From Brevundimonas bullata (GTDB taxonomy: Bacteria; Pseudomonadota; Alphaproteobacteria; Caulobacterales; Caulobacteraceae), in NCBI RefSeq assembly GCF_003350205.1, contig NZ_QLLC01000008.1:59278-123277 (forward strand): a DNA stretch of 64,000 bases, read 5' to 3'. Below the pieces are notes generated by a model. That model saw only the letters and a list, made by a program, of their open reading frames with translations, ran no database searches and was not told where the DNA came from. This document shows positions 7,317 to 15,912 of this stretch, piece by piece (the stretch's first letter is position 1; each line of letters starts with the position of its first letter). Both the position numbers and the translations under genes were made by a program.

Positions 7317-8888
7317 CTACTCCGCCGCATCCAGGGCTTCGGCCAGCTCGCGTTCCAGCCCATAGTAGCGGGCGCGGTCCCAGAAGCGGGGCCGGGCGAT
7401 GCCGGTCGAGCGGTGACGCCCGGTGATCTTGCCGTGCGCGTCCTCGCCGGTGATCTCATAGACGAACAGATCCTGGGTCACGATGACGTCGCCTTCCAGC
7501 CCCACCACCTCGGTGATGTGGGTGATCCGGCGCGAGCCGTCGCGTAGGCGCGCGGCCTGGATGATGACGTCGACCGAGCCGACGATCATCTCGCGAATGG
7601 TCTTGGACGGCAGGCCGTAGCCGCCCATGGTGATCATCGACTCCATCCGGCTGATGGCCTCGCGCGGGGAGTTGGCGTGCAGCGTGCCCATGGAGCCGTC
7701 GTGGCCCGTATTCATGGCCTGCAGCAGATCGAAGGCCTCGGGTCCCCGGACCTCGCCGACGATGATCCGTTCGGGTCGCATCCGCAGACAGTTCTTGACC
7801 AGGTCGCGCATGGTGATCTGGCCCTGGCCTTCCAGGTTCGGCGGACGGGTCTCCAGACGCACCACGTGCGGTTGCTGCAACTGCAGTTCGGCGGCGTCCT
7901 CGCAGGTGATGACGCGCTCGGTCGGGTCGATGAAGGCCGTCAGGGTGTTGAGCAGGGTGGTCTTGCCCGAGCCCGTGCCGCCCGAGATGACCAGGTTGCA
8001 TCGCGCCGCGCCGATGACGCCCAGGACGCGCGCGCCCTCAGGGCTGATGGAGGCGTACTCCACCAGATTCTTCATCGTCAGCTTGTCTTTTTTGAACTTA
8101 CGAATGGTCAGCGTCGGGCCGTCGATGGCCAGGGGCGGGGCGATGACGTTGACGCGCGACCCGTCCGGCAGACGGGCGTCGCAGATTGGGCTGGATTCAT
8201 CGACACGGCGGCCGACCTGGCTCACGATCCGCTGACAGATGTTCATCAGCTGGGTGTTGTCGCGGAAGCGGACGTTGGTCAGCTGCACCTTGCCGCTGAC
8301 TTCGATGAAGACCCGCCCGGCGCCGTTGACCATGATGTCGGCGATGTCGTCGCGGGCCAGCAGCGGCTCCAGCGGGCCATAGCCGAGGACGTCGTTGACG
8401 ATGTCCTGAACCAGGTGCTCCTGCTCGGCCACCGACATGGAGACGTTCTTGATCGCCACCAGTTCGGCGACGATGTCGCGGATTTCCTCAGCCGCCGCCT
8501 TGGTGTCCAGCTGGGCCAGCTGCGACAGGTCGATGGTGTTCATCAGCGCGTTGAAGATGGTGGTCTTCGTAGCGTGATAATAGTCGGACTGCTCGCGGAC
8601 GATCTCGGCGACCGCCTGGGCCTTCTTCAGCTGTTCCAGACCGGCGGTGGCGCGCGGTCCCTTGACCGGACCGCCCGGCGTCGGCGCAGGGGCCTCGGCC
8701 CGGGGGCGCGCGGCCAGGGCGTCCAGGCGGTCGGCGGCGTCCGACGGCGGGCGCGCCGCGGCTTCCAGTTCCTCGATGGAGAAGGCGTCGACGGCGTCCA
8801 GCACACGCGCCTGCGCCGCCGGCTGAGGCGCCGGGGCGGGTCGGGGCGCGACAGCGACCCCAGGCTGGGCTGAACGCTTGCCGAACAT
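7317..8888 (-). CDS. cpaF: Tad pilus assembly ATPase CpaF (TadA)
   Basis: The hexameric type II/IV secretion ATPase that powers Tad pilus extension (and retraction in Caulobacter). Length 523. About 100 N-terminal residues are low-complexity, Ala/Pro-rich. Then come the N-domain and the RecA-like core: Walker A GGTGSGKTTL near residue 307, ITCEDAAELQLQQPHVVRLE (Asp box), Walker B region RPERIIVGEVRGPEAFD, and the His box GHDGSMGTLHANSPREAI. All key residues are intact. It is 3 bases after cpaE, and tadB follows by 6. Confidence 0.96.
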   Translation of the reverse strand: MFGKRSAQPGVAVAPRPAPAPQPAAQARVLDAVDAFSIEELEAAARPPSDAADRLDALAARPRAEAPAPTPGGPVKGPRATAGLEQLKKAQAVAEIVREQSDYYHATKTTIFNALMNTIDLSQLAQLDTKAAAEEIRDIVAELVAIKNVSMSVAEQEHLVQDIVNDVLGYGPLEPLLARDDIADIMVNGAGRVFIEVSGKVQLTNVRFRDNTQLMNICQRIVSQVGRRVDESSPICDARLPDGSRVNVIAPPLAIDGPTLTIRKFKKDKLTMKNLVEYASISPEGARVLGVIGAARCNLVISGGTGSGKTTLLNTLTAFIDPTERVITCEDAAELQLQQPHVVRLETRPPNLEGQGQITMRDLVKNCLRMRPERIIVGEVRGPEAFDLLQAMNTGHDGSMGTLHANSPREAISRMESMITMGGYGLPSKTIREMIVGSVDVIIQAARLRDGSRRITHITEVVGLEGDVIVTQDLFVYEITGEDAHGKITGRHRSTGIARPRFWDRARYYGLERELAEALDAAE

Positions 8889-8891
8889 GGC

Positions 8892-10502
8892 CTAGCGCTT
8901 CTTGTTGAACAGGGAGGCCAACAGAGAGCCGCCCTTGGCTGCGCCGTTCTTGGCCGCCCCGGCTTCCGCCGCCTTGCCGCGCGCGGGACCCGCGCTCGGC
9001 AGTTCGCGTTGCGACACGATCTGGGCCAGGGTCTGGAAGGCCTCGGCGGCCTTGGTCTTGGCCCCGGCCTCGACAATCATCTGGCCGTTGTTGGCGGCCG
9101 AGCCGAAGACCTTGGCGTCGAACGGGATCACCAGGCTGGGGTGGACGCCCAGCGCGGCGCCAAAGTCCTTGGTCGGGATTTCGGGACGGCCCGGCACGCC
9201 GACCTGGTTCAGCACCAGACGCGGCGGGGCGTCGTTGGGGCGCCCCTGCTTGATCAGGTCGATCATGTTCTTGGCGTTGCGCAGGGAGGCCAGGTCCGGC
9301 GTCGCCACGATCACCACCTCGTCCGCCGAGATCAGCGTCTTGCGCATCCAGCCCGACCACAGGTGCGGCAGGTCCAGCACCACGAAGGGCGCCGTCGAGC
9401 GGATGCGGCTCGTCACCTCCTCGAAGGCGTCCGGCTGGATGTCCCAGTCGCCGTCCAGGGTGGCCGGCGCTGCGAACAGGCTCAGCTTGTCGGTGCAGCG
9501 GACCATCATCCGATCCAGCAAGGTGGCGTCCAGGCGGTCCGGCTGGCTCAGGGCGTCGGCGACGCCGCCGAGCGGGTCCTGGTTGAAGTCCAGCCCGGCG
9601 GTGCCGAACGGCAGGTCATAGTCGACGATGACGGTGTTGACGCCGATCCGCTCGCTCATGGCGTAGGCGGTGTTGTGGGCCACGGCCGAAGCCCCGGCCC
9701 CGCCGCGCGCCCCGACGAAGGCGATGGACCGACCGACAAAAGGTTGCGCCGGGTCGGCGAACAGGCCGCCGATGGCCGCGATCAATTGCAGCGGCTGCAA
9801 GGGCGCCACCAAGTATTCGCTGACCCCGCGCCGCATCAGTTCGCGGAACAGCAGGATGTCGTTGGTCGCGCCGATGACCACCACCTTGGTGCCCGCGTCG
9901 CAGACCTCGGCCAGTTGGTCGATCTCCCACAGAAGGGTCTGCGGGTCCTTCAGGCACTCGACCACGATCAGCGGCGGGGTCGGCTCGGCCTGATAGGCCT
10001 CGATCGCCGCCGCGACGCCACCGACGCGGATCTGGGTGGTGGCGCGCGACATGCGCCGGTCCTGCCCCGCCCGCTCGGCGGCGGCCAAGGTGTCCTGACG
10101 CTCGGCGAAGACGTGGACGGCGATGCGCGGGATCGACACCTCGACCGTGGACCCCGCACTGATCGGCAGAGAAGCGGCCTCCACCAAGGCGGGCGCGAAG
10201 GGCTCGGGCACAGCCGGAACCGGGACCTCTGCCACGGGCGTCGCCGCGACCAGAGGCGCCACGCTCGCCGCCGCCGCCTCGGTCGCATCGACCAGACGTC
10301 CGACAGGATTATAAACCTCGACGTCCGCCTCGATCCATTCGTCGGGCGTTTCGTCGAGCGCAACGGGGAAGGGCTCGGAGACGGCGCTCAGGACATCCTG
10401 CGGCTGAGCCTGCGGCGACCGGGGCGCGGCGTTGAGGAATTCATCTTCCAGGTCGAAACCGTCCAAAGCGTCGAAATCCTGAGCAGCATAGGATTGGGTC
10501 AT
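8892..10502 (-). CDS. cpaE: Pilus assembly protein CpaE (degenerate MinD/ParA ATPase)
   Basis: A 536-residue protein with an acidic, low-complexity N-terminal third, a receiver-like domain (PPLIVVECLKDPQTLLWEID, then VVVIGATNDILLFRELM) and a C-terminal MinD-like domain. CpaE family members place the Tad machine at the cell pole. The P-loop here reads GARGGAGAS (near residues 262-270), where active family members have KGGVGKS-type loops. The signature and P-loop lysines are missing, so ATP hydrolysis is doubtful. The Asp of VIVDYDLPFG remains. Tight spacing with cpaD and cpaF indicates the same operon. Confidence 0.93.
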   Translation of the reverse strand: MTQSYAAQDFDALDGFDLEDEFLNAAPRSPQAQPQDVLSAVSEPFPVALDETPDEWIEADVEVYNPVGRLVDATEAAAASVAPLVAATPVAEVPVPAVPEPFAPALVEAASLPISAGSTVEVSIPRIAVHVFAERQDTLAAAERAGQDRRMSRATTQIRVGGVAAAIEAYQAEPTPPLIVVECLKDPQTLLWEIDQLAEVCDAGTKVVVIGATNDILLFRELMRRGVSEYLVAPLQPLQLIAAIGGLFADPAQPFVGRSIAFVGARGGAGASAVAHNTAYAMSERIGVNTVIVDYDLPFGTAGLDFNQDPLGGVADALSQPDRLDATLLDRMMVRCTDKLSLFAAPATLDGDWDIQPDAFEEVTSRIRSTAPFVVLDLPHLWSGWMRKTLISADEVVIVATPDLASLRNAKNMIDLIKQGRPNDAPPRLVLNQVGVPGRPEIPTKDFGAALGVHPSLVIPFDAKVFGSAANNGQMIVEAGAKTKAAEAFQTLAQIVSQRELPSAGPARGKAAEAGAAKNGAAKGGSLLASLFNKKR

Positions 10503-10504
10503 GA

Positions 10505-11197
10505 TCAGTTCACCGCCCGAGAGACGCGCGACTCAGAGATCAGCTCTTCTCGCTCGGCCGAGGTCTTGGTCCCCTCGCGATAGGCGTCGAACACCACGCT
10601 GCGGCGACCGGCCTCGGCGGGGGTCATGGCGCGCGGCGAGACGATGTCGCGCGGGTTGGCGATCTGGGCCGCCAGGTTGGCGTTGACGGCGCAGCCGAAG
10701 TTCGAGGCCGACTGATTGTCGCCGGTGCGGCCTAGATTGCCCCAGACCGTTCCGCACTGCGGCGTCACGGCGCGCACCGTTTCGAAGCCGACCAGGACCG
10801 GCGCGCGCGGGTCCGGTCCGGCGTAGCTGACCACACGGACGCGATGATCGGGGGCGCCCGCCGCGACCAGGGCCGACTTGACGTTCCAGGCTGTCTGCGT
10901 CGCCACGGGATCATCGCCCGCCGGCGCCTCTACCACCAGAGTCGGCGCGCCTTCGAGGGCGAAGCGGCTGACCAGGGCGGTCAGGGCCGCCTGCTGGTTC
11001 GCCGACAGGCCGGTTTCGTGCACCGCCAGGGCGATGCGGTCCAGACCCGGCTCGACCTGCAGCGTGTAGCGCGAGAGCGGCGTCAGCGGCGGCTCCCCGC
11101 CCAGGCTGGCGGGTCCGCCCATGCAGCCGGCCAGCGCCAGCCCGGCGAGCGCCAGAGCCGCGCTCAGGGAGAGGATGGATTGGGCGGAACGGGTCAT
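10505..11197 (-). CDS. cpaD: Pilus assembly lipoprotein CpaD
   Basis: A 230-residue outer-membrane lipoprotein of the CpaD family, thought to help the CpaC secretin. The lipobox LAGLALAGC gives a lipidated Cys near residue 25 after a hydrophobic signal. The mid part RVRVVSYAGPDPRAP and the C-terminal FGCAVNANLAAQIANPRD are the conserved CpaD end (FGC..NA..A.QIANP..). The ATG at 11197 was chosen because the longer frame adds a non-signal tail running into cpaC. The gene starts 5 bases after the cpaC stop. Confidence 0.93.
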   Translation of the reverse strand: MTRSAQSILSLSAALALAGLALAGCMGGPASLGGEPPLTPLSRYTLQVEPGLDRIALAVHETGLSANQQAALTALVSRFALEGAPTLVVEAPAGDDPVATQTAWNVKSALVAAGAPDHRVRVVSYAGPDPRAPVLVGFETVRAVTPQCGTVWGNLGRTGDNQSASNFGCAVNANLAAQIANPRDIVSPRAMTPAEAGRRSVVFDAYREGTKTSAEREELISESRVSRAVN

Positions 11198-11202
11198 GGC
11201 GC

Positions 11203-12762
11203 TCACTCGATCACATAGCCGACAGGCCCCTGCCATCCGCCGCCCGACTGGGCGGCGGGGGCGGGCACGCCATAGGCCTGGTTCAACTGGCCGAAGAAGA
11301 TGGTCTGGGCGTCTTGCGCGATGCGCAGGCCGTCGGCGGGCGTCTGCATCCGGCCCGGCGCGGTCGGATTGACCACATAGGCCTCGACGATGACCACCAG
11401 TTCGGTCTCGCCCATCAGATAGTCGCGCGAGCGGAACAGCTGGCCCAGAACCGGCAGATTGGTCGCGCCCGGCAGCGAGTCGATGTTCTGGCGGGTCGAT
11501 TCCTGCAGCAGGCCGGCGATCATCATCGAGCCGCCCGACGGCAGTTCGATCGTATTCTCGCTGCGACGCACCGACAGGCCCGGCAGGGTGATGGAGGAGG
11601 GCGTGCCCGCGCCGATGGTCAGGCCGCCCTGGCTGGTCAGTTCCGACACCTCGACCTTGACCTGCAAGGAGATGCGTCCCTCTGACAGCACGACCGGACG
11701 GAAGGACAGGCCGACGCCGAAGGGCTTGTACTCGACCGTAATCTGGCCGTTGAGGTCGCGCCCAGCGGGCACAGGGAATTCGCCGCCCGCCAGGAAGCTG
11801 GCGGCCTCGCCGTTGACCGAAGTCAGGTTCGGCTCGGCCAGGGTGCGGACCAGACCTACGCGTTCGAAGGCCTTGATCATGGCCTCGCCTTTGTTCAATC
11901 CGTCCGAGCCGGGGCCGGTGCCGGGCTTGGCGGTGTCCCAGTTGCTGGGGTCGCCCGGGGCGCCGCCGTCAACCGTCACCGGGCACAGGGACCCCGCAGG
12001 GAAGCCGCCGCCGCAGGGCGCCTCCATCTGGTAATTCTTGGTGGTGTCACGCGACACCCCGCCTGTGATCCCGCCCAGCAGCGCCCCGTTGACGCCCCAG
12101 GTGGCGGCGCTGCCCAGCAGCCACTGGGTGTCGCCGATACGGCCCAGCACCGCCTTGGTGTCGAAGCCCAGCTGCTTGATCGCCGTGCGCTGAACCTCGA
12201 CCACGCGCACCTTGAGCGTCACCTGGTCCGAGCCGACGACCGTGGTCATGTTCATGACCTTGTCGGGGGCCGAAACAAAGGCGCGCGCCACCTGGGCCGC
12301 GCGGGCGGCCTCGGCGGGGCTCGCGGCCACGCCGCTCAGAATGATGCTGTCATTGACCGCTTCAGCGCGAATGCCGGAGCCCGGCATCACGCGGCTGAGC
12401 GTGTCCTGAAGCGCGCTGGTTCCCGCGTCCACGCGGACCCGCAGGGCCAGGATCGTGCGACCGGCGGCGTCCAGGAAGACGGCGTCCGTCTCGCCGGGCG
12501 CGAGGCCGATGACGGTGATCCGGCGCGGCGAGTGCAGCATGGCCTCGGCCACCTGCGGATTGGACACGATCACGTCCCGCGCATCCGCCGGCAGGTCGAC
12601 GGCGAACGACGTCCCGCGCGGCAGGTTGACCATCTGCGGCGCCGCGCCGGTCGACACGGCGGCGCGTGTCGGGGCCGTCTGGCTCCAGGCGACGACGGGC
12701 GCCGAGGCGGCGCCGCCCAGCGCCAGCAGCGAAACACAGGTCGCGGCGATCAGTCGGTTCAT
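11203..12762 (-). CDS. cpaC: Pilus secretin CpaC (RcpA)
   Basis: The outer-membrane secretin channel for the Flp pilus, 519 residues. A signal peptide (MNRLIAATCVSLLALGGAAS) leads to the T2SS/T3SS pilus N-domain (RGTSFAVDLPADARDVIVSN), a BON-like region and the secretin domain, with VGLSFRPVVLSEGRISLQVK and the core GGSMMIAGLLQES. I prefer the start at 12762 because GAGGA lies 8 bases upstream. A start at 12777 would overlap the cpaB stop (ATGA) and is the alternative. A Gly/Pro-rich insert near residues 245-300 looks loop-like. Confidence 0.94.
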   Translation of the reverse strand: MNRLIAATCVSLLALGGAASAPVVAWSQTAPTRAAVSTGAAPQMVNLPRGTSFAVDLPADARDVIVSNPQVAEAMLHSPRRITVIGLAPGETDAVFLDAAGRTILALRVRVDAGTSALQDTLSRVMPGSGIRAEAVNDSIILSGVAASPAEAARAAQVARAFVSAPDKVMNMTTVVGSDQVTLKVRVVEVQRTAIKQLGFDTKAVLGRIGDTQWLLGSAATWGVNGALLGGITGGVSRDTTKNYQMEAPCGGGFPAGSLCPVTVDGGAPGDPSNWDTAKPGTGPGSDGLNKGEAMIKAFERVGLVRTLAEPNLTSVNGEAASFLAGGEFPVPAGRDLNGQITVEYKPFGVGLSFRPVVLSEGRISLQVKVEVSELTSQGGLTIGAGTPSSITLPGLSVRRSENTIELPSGGSMMIAGLLQESTRQNIDSLPGATNLPVLGQLFRSRDYLMGETELVVIVEAYVVNPTAPGRMQTPADGLRIAQDAQTIFFGQLNQAYGVPAPAAQSGGGWQGPVGYVIE

Positions 12763-12773
12763 CCCTGGGTTCC

Positions 12774-13727
12774 TCATCGAACGACGACCGCCTCGGCCTG
12801 GCCTTCGCGATAGACGCGCACGACATTGGCGGCGGCGTCGCTGCGTCGCGTCGCGGCGGGCGTCCGCCCTGACGGACCGGCGGTGTCGGCATAGGAGCGC
12901 AGCACCAGCGACAGTTCGCCTTCGGACTTGGCCAAGGCCAAGACCTCGGCGTCGCGGCCGCTGATTTCGAGGGTGGCGGTGGCGCCGACCACGGCCTGGG
13001 CGTCGTCAGCCGCGCGCGTGGCCTGGTCGATGGCCAGAACCTTGACGTTCTGCATCACCGTCGCGCTGACAAACTTCGTGTCCTCGCCGCTGGCCGAGCC
13101 CGCCGGCATCTTGACCTGGCGGGTCAGCAGGACGTCAGCGCGGTCGCCGGGCAGAATGAAGCCGCCCGCCGCCGTCTCGACCGTGACGCGGATGGCCATG
13201 GCCCTCATACCCGGCTCCAGGTAGGCGGCCATGAAGCCGCTGTCTCCGGCGCGCACGATCTTGCGGGCGACGATCGGCTCTCCGGCCAGAATGGGTTCGC
13301 GCACGACGGCGCCGATATAGTCCGCCTTGGCTCCGCCGGTCGCCAGGGCCGTGGCGGCGCGGCTGACGCGAGCGGCGGCGTCCTCGGCTTTTTTGACCTT
13401 GTCGGCCTTGTCGTCGACGGGCTTGGCCTCCTTGGCCGCACCCTCGGCGGCGGCGCCGGGGATGGGCACGCTGCCGTCGGTGATGAAGACCGGATTGACC
13501 TCGGCGATCGGCCAGTCCTTCCACGTCAGATCCGCGTCGGTCAGGCGGCTGCCCGGCTCCAGATTCTTGGCGGCGACCAGGACCTTGGCCATCGGCACGG
13601 CTTCAACGGCGGCGACGGCGGTCGCGGCGGGCGCGCCGGACGACGACCCCATGGCGCGGACGACCAGAGCCAGGCCGATAGCCGCCACGGCGGCGATACA
13701 GATGACGGCGATTTTTGCAGGCTTCAT
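12774..13727 (-). CDS. cpaB: Pilus assembly protein CpaB (RcpC)
   Basis: A 317-residue periplasmic protein of the RcpC/CpaB family with an N-terminal signal anchor (KIAVICIAAVAAIGLALVVRA) and an SAF domain (VPMAKVLVAAKNLEPGSRL, then LTWKDWP). It is thought to work with the secretin in pilus assembly. A Lys/Ala/Asp-rich insert of about 45 residues (near residues 95-140) interrupts the SAF region and is probably a linker. The last third holds GDRADVLLTRQV, typical of the family. It is the first gene after a 117-base gap, which holds two GTTAAC motifs and likely its own promoter. Confidence 0.92.
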   Translation of the reverse strand: MKPAKIAVICIAAVAAIGLALVVRAMGSSSGAPAATAVAAVEAVPMAKVLVAAKNLEPGSRLTDADLTWKDWPIAEVNPVFITDGSVPIPGAAAEGAAKEAKPVDDKADKVKKAEDAAARVSRAATALATGGAKADYIGAVVREPILAGEPIVARKIVRAGDSGFMAAYLEPGMRAMAIRVTVETAAGGFILPGDRADVLLTRQVKMPAGSASGEDTKFVSATVMQNVKVLAIDQATRAADDAQAVVGATATLEISGRDAEVLALAKSEGELSLVLRSYADTAGPSGRTPAATRRSDAAANVVRVYREGQAEAVVVR

Positions 13728-13779
13728 CGACGGTCTCCGGCGGGCGCGGCGACGTGGATTCAGTTCTCGCCCCTCTGCC

Positions 13780-13808
13780 GTTAACGATAGTGGCGATCTT
13801 CGGTTAAC
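13780..13808 (-). promoter_or_regulatory. Pair of GTTAAC motifs before cpaB (possible CtrA half-sites)
   Basis: GTTAAC occurs at 13780-13785 and 13803-13808, in CCGTTAACG and CGGTTAACG contexts. They lie 53-81 bases upstream of the cpaB start in the only sizeable gap between cpaA and cpaB. TTAAC is the half-site of the cell-cycle regulator CtrA in Caulobacterales, and pilus genes there are CtrA-controlled. In DNA this rich in G+C two copies in 30 bases are unlikely by chance, but binding is only inferred. Confidence 0.35.
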
Positions 13809-13844
13809 GCCGCCCTAAGCAACGGACTCCACGCAGCGTGCCGG

Positions 13845-14375
13845 TCAGCCGCCGCCGGCGAAGGCCTGGACCAGAGGACTGGACGGATAGGCCAGAAGGG
13901 CGCCGACAGCGATGGCCACGCCATAGGGCACATCCCCCTTGGGCTCCAGCAACCGGGTGATCCAAACGGGACCGTTCAAGGCGTAAACCTGCAGGTGTGC
14001 ACGTGCCAGGATTAGCCCCAGGCACAGCCCCCCGCCCACCATGGCGGTGAACAACAGGAAGGACAGAGCGCCCGACAGTCCAAGCCACAGGGTGACAGCG
14101 GCCATCAGCTTGGCGTCGCCGCCGCCCAGCCACTTCAGGGCGAACATCCCAGCTCCGATCAAGAGGGCGGCGACCGCCAGCCCCACCGACATGGACGCCA
14201 CGGACAGGGGCAACCCCAGCAGAAGTGCCGTGGGGAAGAAGGCCAGGATTAGCAGGCCCGATATCCAGTTGGGGATCTTCATCGTGGTCACGTCATGCAG
14301 ACCGGCGACAATCACCAGCACAGGCATGACGCCCAACAAGGCAAGGATGGCTTGGTTCATGACAGGATCATGCAC
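13845..14375 (-). CDS. cpaA: Prepilin peptidase CpaA (A24 family)
   Basis: The membrane aspartyl protease that cleaves the Flp prepilin and the TadE-like pseudopilins; 176 residues, the short CpaA/TadV type. The first catalytic Asp lies in AGLHDVTTMKIPNWISG and the second in GGGDAKLMAA (GxGD motif). Six or so hydrophobic segments are visible. An alternative ATG five codons in (14360) is equally plausible; neither has a strong ribosome site. It lies between pilA (106 bases upstream) and cpaB. Confidence 0.93.
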   Translation of the reverse strand: MHDPVMNQAILALLGVMPVLVIVAGLHDVTTMKIPNWISGLLILAFFPTALLLGLPLSVASMSVGLAVAALLIGAGMFALKWLGGGDAKLMAAVTLWLGLSGALSFLLFTAMVGGGLCLGLILARAHLQVYALNGPVWITRLLEPKGDVPYGVAIAVGALLAYPSSPLVQAFAGGG

Positions 14376-14422
14376 GCCGAACTTTAAGACCAGGTTTCCT
14401 TACCCCGCGCGGCGCAAATGAA

Positions 14423-14450
14423 AACGGCCGGGCGTTTCCGCCCGGCCGTT
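14423..14450 (-). terminator. Terminator-like hairpin after pilA
   Basis: Perfect 12-base arms (14423-14434 and 14439-14450) close a tetraloop that reads GAAA on the minus strand, followed by a short T run. It lies 31 bases after the pilA stop and before cpaA, so it probably ends most pilA transcripts and gives high pilin output relative to the assembly genes. Read-through into cpaA would be partial. Confidence 0.75.
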
Positions 14451-14480
14451 CCCGATCACAACGACTGGCGTTGCAGCGTC

Positions 14481-14666
14481 TTAGGCGGCCGGAGCCTTGC
14501 CGGTCGTGATAATCGTGCCGATAGCCTTGAATTTATTTTCGAGCGCGGTGCCGAAGGCGCCGATGCCGGCGATGATGACCACAGCCATCAGAGCAGCGAT
14601 CAGGCCGTATTCAATGGCCGTGGCGCCGGATTCGTCTTGGGCGAAGTTCTTGATGAAGTTACGCAT
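14481..14666 (-). CDS. pilA: Flp/PilA major pilin
   Basis: The structural subunit of the Tad pilus, 61 residues. It has a short leader MRNFIKNFAQDESG, cleavage between Gly 14 and Ala 15, then the Flp motif ATAIEYGLIAALMAVVII with the conserved Glu-Tyr pair within a hydrophobic helix. The rest is GAFGTALENKFKAIGTIITT. An AAGGAAGA ribosome site precedes the ATG. It is followed by a strong hairpin and then cpaA. The roughly 280 bases upstream to the divergent arm are AT-rich for this genome and hold a CtrA-like box. Confidence 0.96.
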   Translation of the reverse strand: MRNFIKNFAQDESGATAIEYGLIAALMAVVIIAGIGAFGTALENKFKAIGTIITTGKAPAA

Positions 14667-14770
14667 GATGTGTCTTCCTTGTTTTCTAAGCGAGCAACAG
14701 TTCCACTACCAGGGTCACCGGTTTTGCCCGCTTGACCCCCGTTTGCATGACGACCATGCGCCGACGATCC

Positions 14771-14785
14771 TTAAGTTCGAGTAAA
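14771..14785 (-). promoter_or_regulatory. CtrA-like box upstream of pilA
   Basis: TTAA-N7-TAAA (plus-strand reading) differs from the CtrA consensus TTAA-N7-TTAA at one base. It lies about 105 bases before the pilA start codon in the pilA/tad divergent region. In Caulobacter crescentus pilA transcription needs CtrA, so the position is sensible. The rest of the region 14667-14951 is AT-rich and has no gene that I can support. Confidence 0.4.
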
Positions 14786-14951
14786 ACGAAACAAAGCCGC
14801 CGCGGTTATTATTGGTTACTGCGCATTTACTATGATTTTTGCACAGATCGACCCGAACGCCCCCCCCTTCAGGAAATCTTGATCTTTGAAGGTGACCTTG
14901 CGTCCCGGCGCTCGCGCGCGCGCACTTTCATGTCACCGGAACCGTCTGACC

Positions 14952-15356
14952 ATGCCCCGCCATTCCCTCAGATTCGCCGCCGCGCTGCTGGCGGCTGCTG
15001 GCCTCGCCGGCGGCGTCGCCTCCGTCGCCCAGGCTCAGGCGCGCCCCCTGAACATCGAGATCGACAGCTCGACGCGTATTCAGCTGCGCGCGCCCGCCGG
15101 CTCGGTCATCGTGGCCAATCCCAAGATCGCCGACGTCACCGTGGTCGACGCCAACACCCTGTTCATCACGGGCAAGGGCTATGGCGTGACCGAGATCGTG
15201 GCCGTCGACGCCATCGGCCGCCCCCTGTTCCAGAGCCGGGTGGTGGTCAGCGCCGGCTCCACAGGTTCGGTCCGCGTCTGGCGCGGCGCCGAGGCGACCG
15301 ACATGGCCTGCGGCGTCAGTTGCTCCCCCAGCGTCCGCACGCCCTCGGCGCCCTGA
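14952..15356 (+). CDS. Stand-alone secretin N-domain pilus protein
   Basis: A 134-residue exported protein: signal peptide MPRHSLRFAAALLAAAGLAG, cut near AQA-RPL. A T2SS/T3SS pilus N-terminal domain follows (SVIVANPKIADVTVVDANTL, then GVTEIVAVDAIGRPLFQSRV). The domain resembles the start of CpaC in this same locus but there is no secretin barrel after it. The C-terminus carries two cysteines (ACGVSCSPS) close together. I chose ATG 14952 because the signal peptide begins there. It leads the rightward arm with the two TadE-like genes, starting 4 bases before the first. Confidence 0.85.
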   Translation: MPRHSLRFAAALLAAAGLAGGVASVAQAQARPLNIEIDSSTRIQLRAPAGSVIVANPKIADVTVVDANTLFITGKGYGVTEIVAVDAIGRPLFQSRVVVSAGSTGSVRVWRGAEATDMACGVSCSPSVRTPSAP

Positions 15357-15360
15357 AATC

Positions 15361-15912
15361 ATGGCGCGCCGGCTTCAACGCGATACGAACCGTCCGTCGT
15401 TCGCGCGGCGGCTGATGCGCGCCCGCGAGGGCTCGACCGCGGTCGAGTTCGCCCTGCTCGCCCTGCCCTTCTTCATGCTGCTGTTCGCCATCCTCGAGGT
15501 CGGCCTGATCCTGCTGCTCGACGCCGTGCTCGAAACCGCCGCGACAGACGCAGGCCGCTTGGTCCGTACCGGTCAGGTGCAGATGCAAGGCATCACCCCT
15601 GAAGTCATCAAGAACCGCTTTTGCGCTCAGATGAACGTCTTCGCGAACGACTGCCAATCTCGCGCCACCATGGACATTCGCGTGGTGGACAGCTTCAGCG
15701 ATCCTATCGCGCCAGACCCGACCAAGACCAACGTGTTCGACCCTTCGGAGTTGAAGATTGAACCGGGTAACGCCGGCGACACCGTGCTGGTGAGGATATG
15801 GTACAAGCACCAGGTCGTCATGCCCTTCCTGTCGCAGGCGATATCGAAGATGAAAAGCGGCGAAGTCTATCTGACGACCACCATGGCCTTCCGCAACGAG
15901 CCCTACCAATGA
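15361..15912 (+). CDS. TadE-like pseudopilin 1
   Basis: A 183-residue TadE-family protein. REGSTAVEFALLALPFFMLL is a type IVc prepilin-like leader and helix: Gly before the cleavage site, Glu-Phe in the mature N-terminus, then a hydrophobic segment to about residue 60. Such pseudopilins are processed by CpaA and needed for pilus biogenesis or surface sensing. The remainder is periplasmic with two Cys (FCAQMNVFANDC) that could form a disulfide. It starts 4 bases after the secretin N-domain gene and overlaps the next TadE gene (ATGA). Confidence 0.88.
   Translation: MARRLQRDTNRPSFARRLMRAREGSTAVEFALLALPFFMLLFAILEVGLILLLDAVLETAATDAGRLVRTGQVQMQGITPEVIKNRFCAQMNVFANDCQSRATMDIRVVDSFSDPIAPDPTKTNVFDPSELKIEPGNAGDTVLVRIWYKHQVVMPFLSQAISKMKSGEVYLTTTMAFRNEPYQ

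Noticed and set aside
14680..14760. Sigma-54 promoter for pilA
   Set aside because: GG and GC doublets are present on the minus strand, but none at the required 10-base separation.
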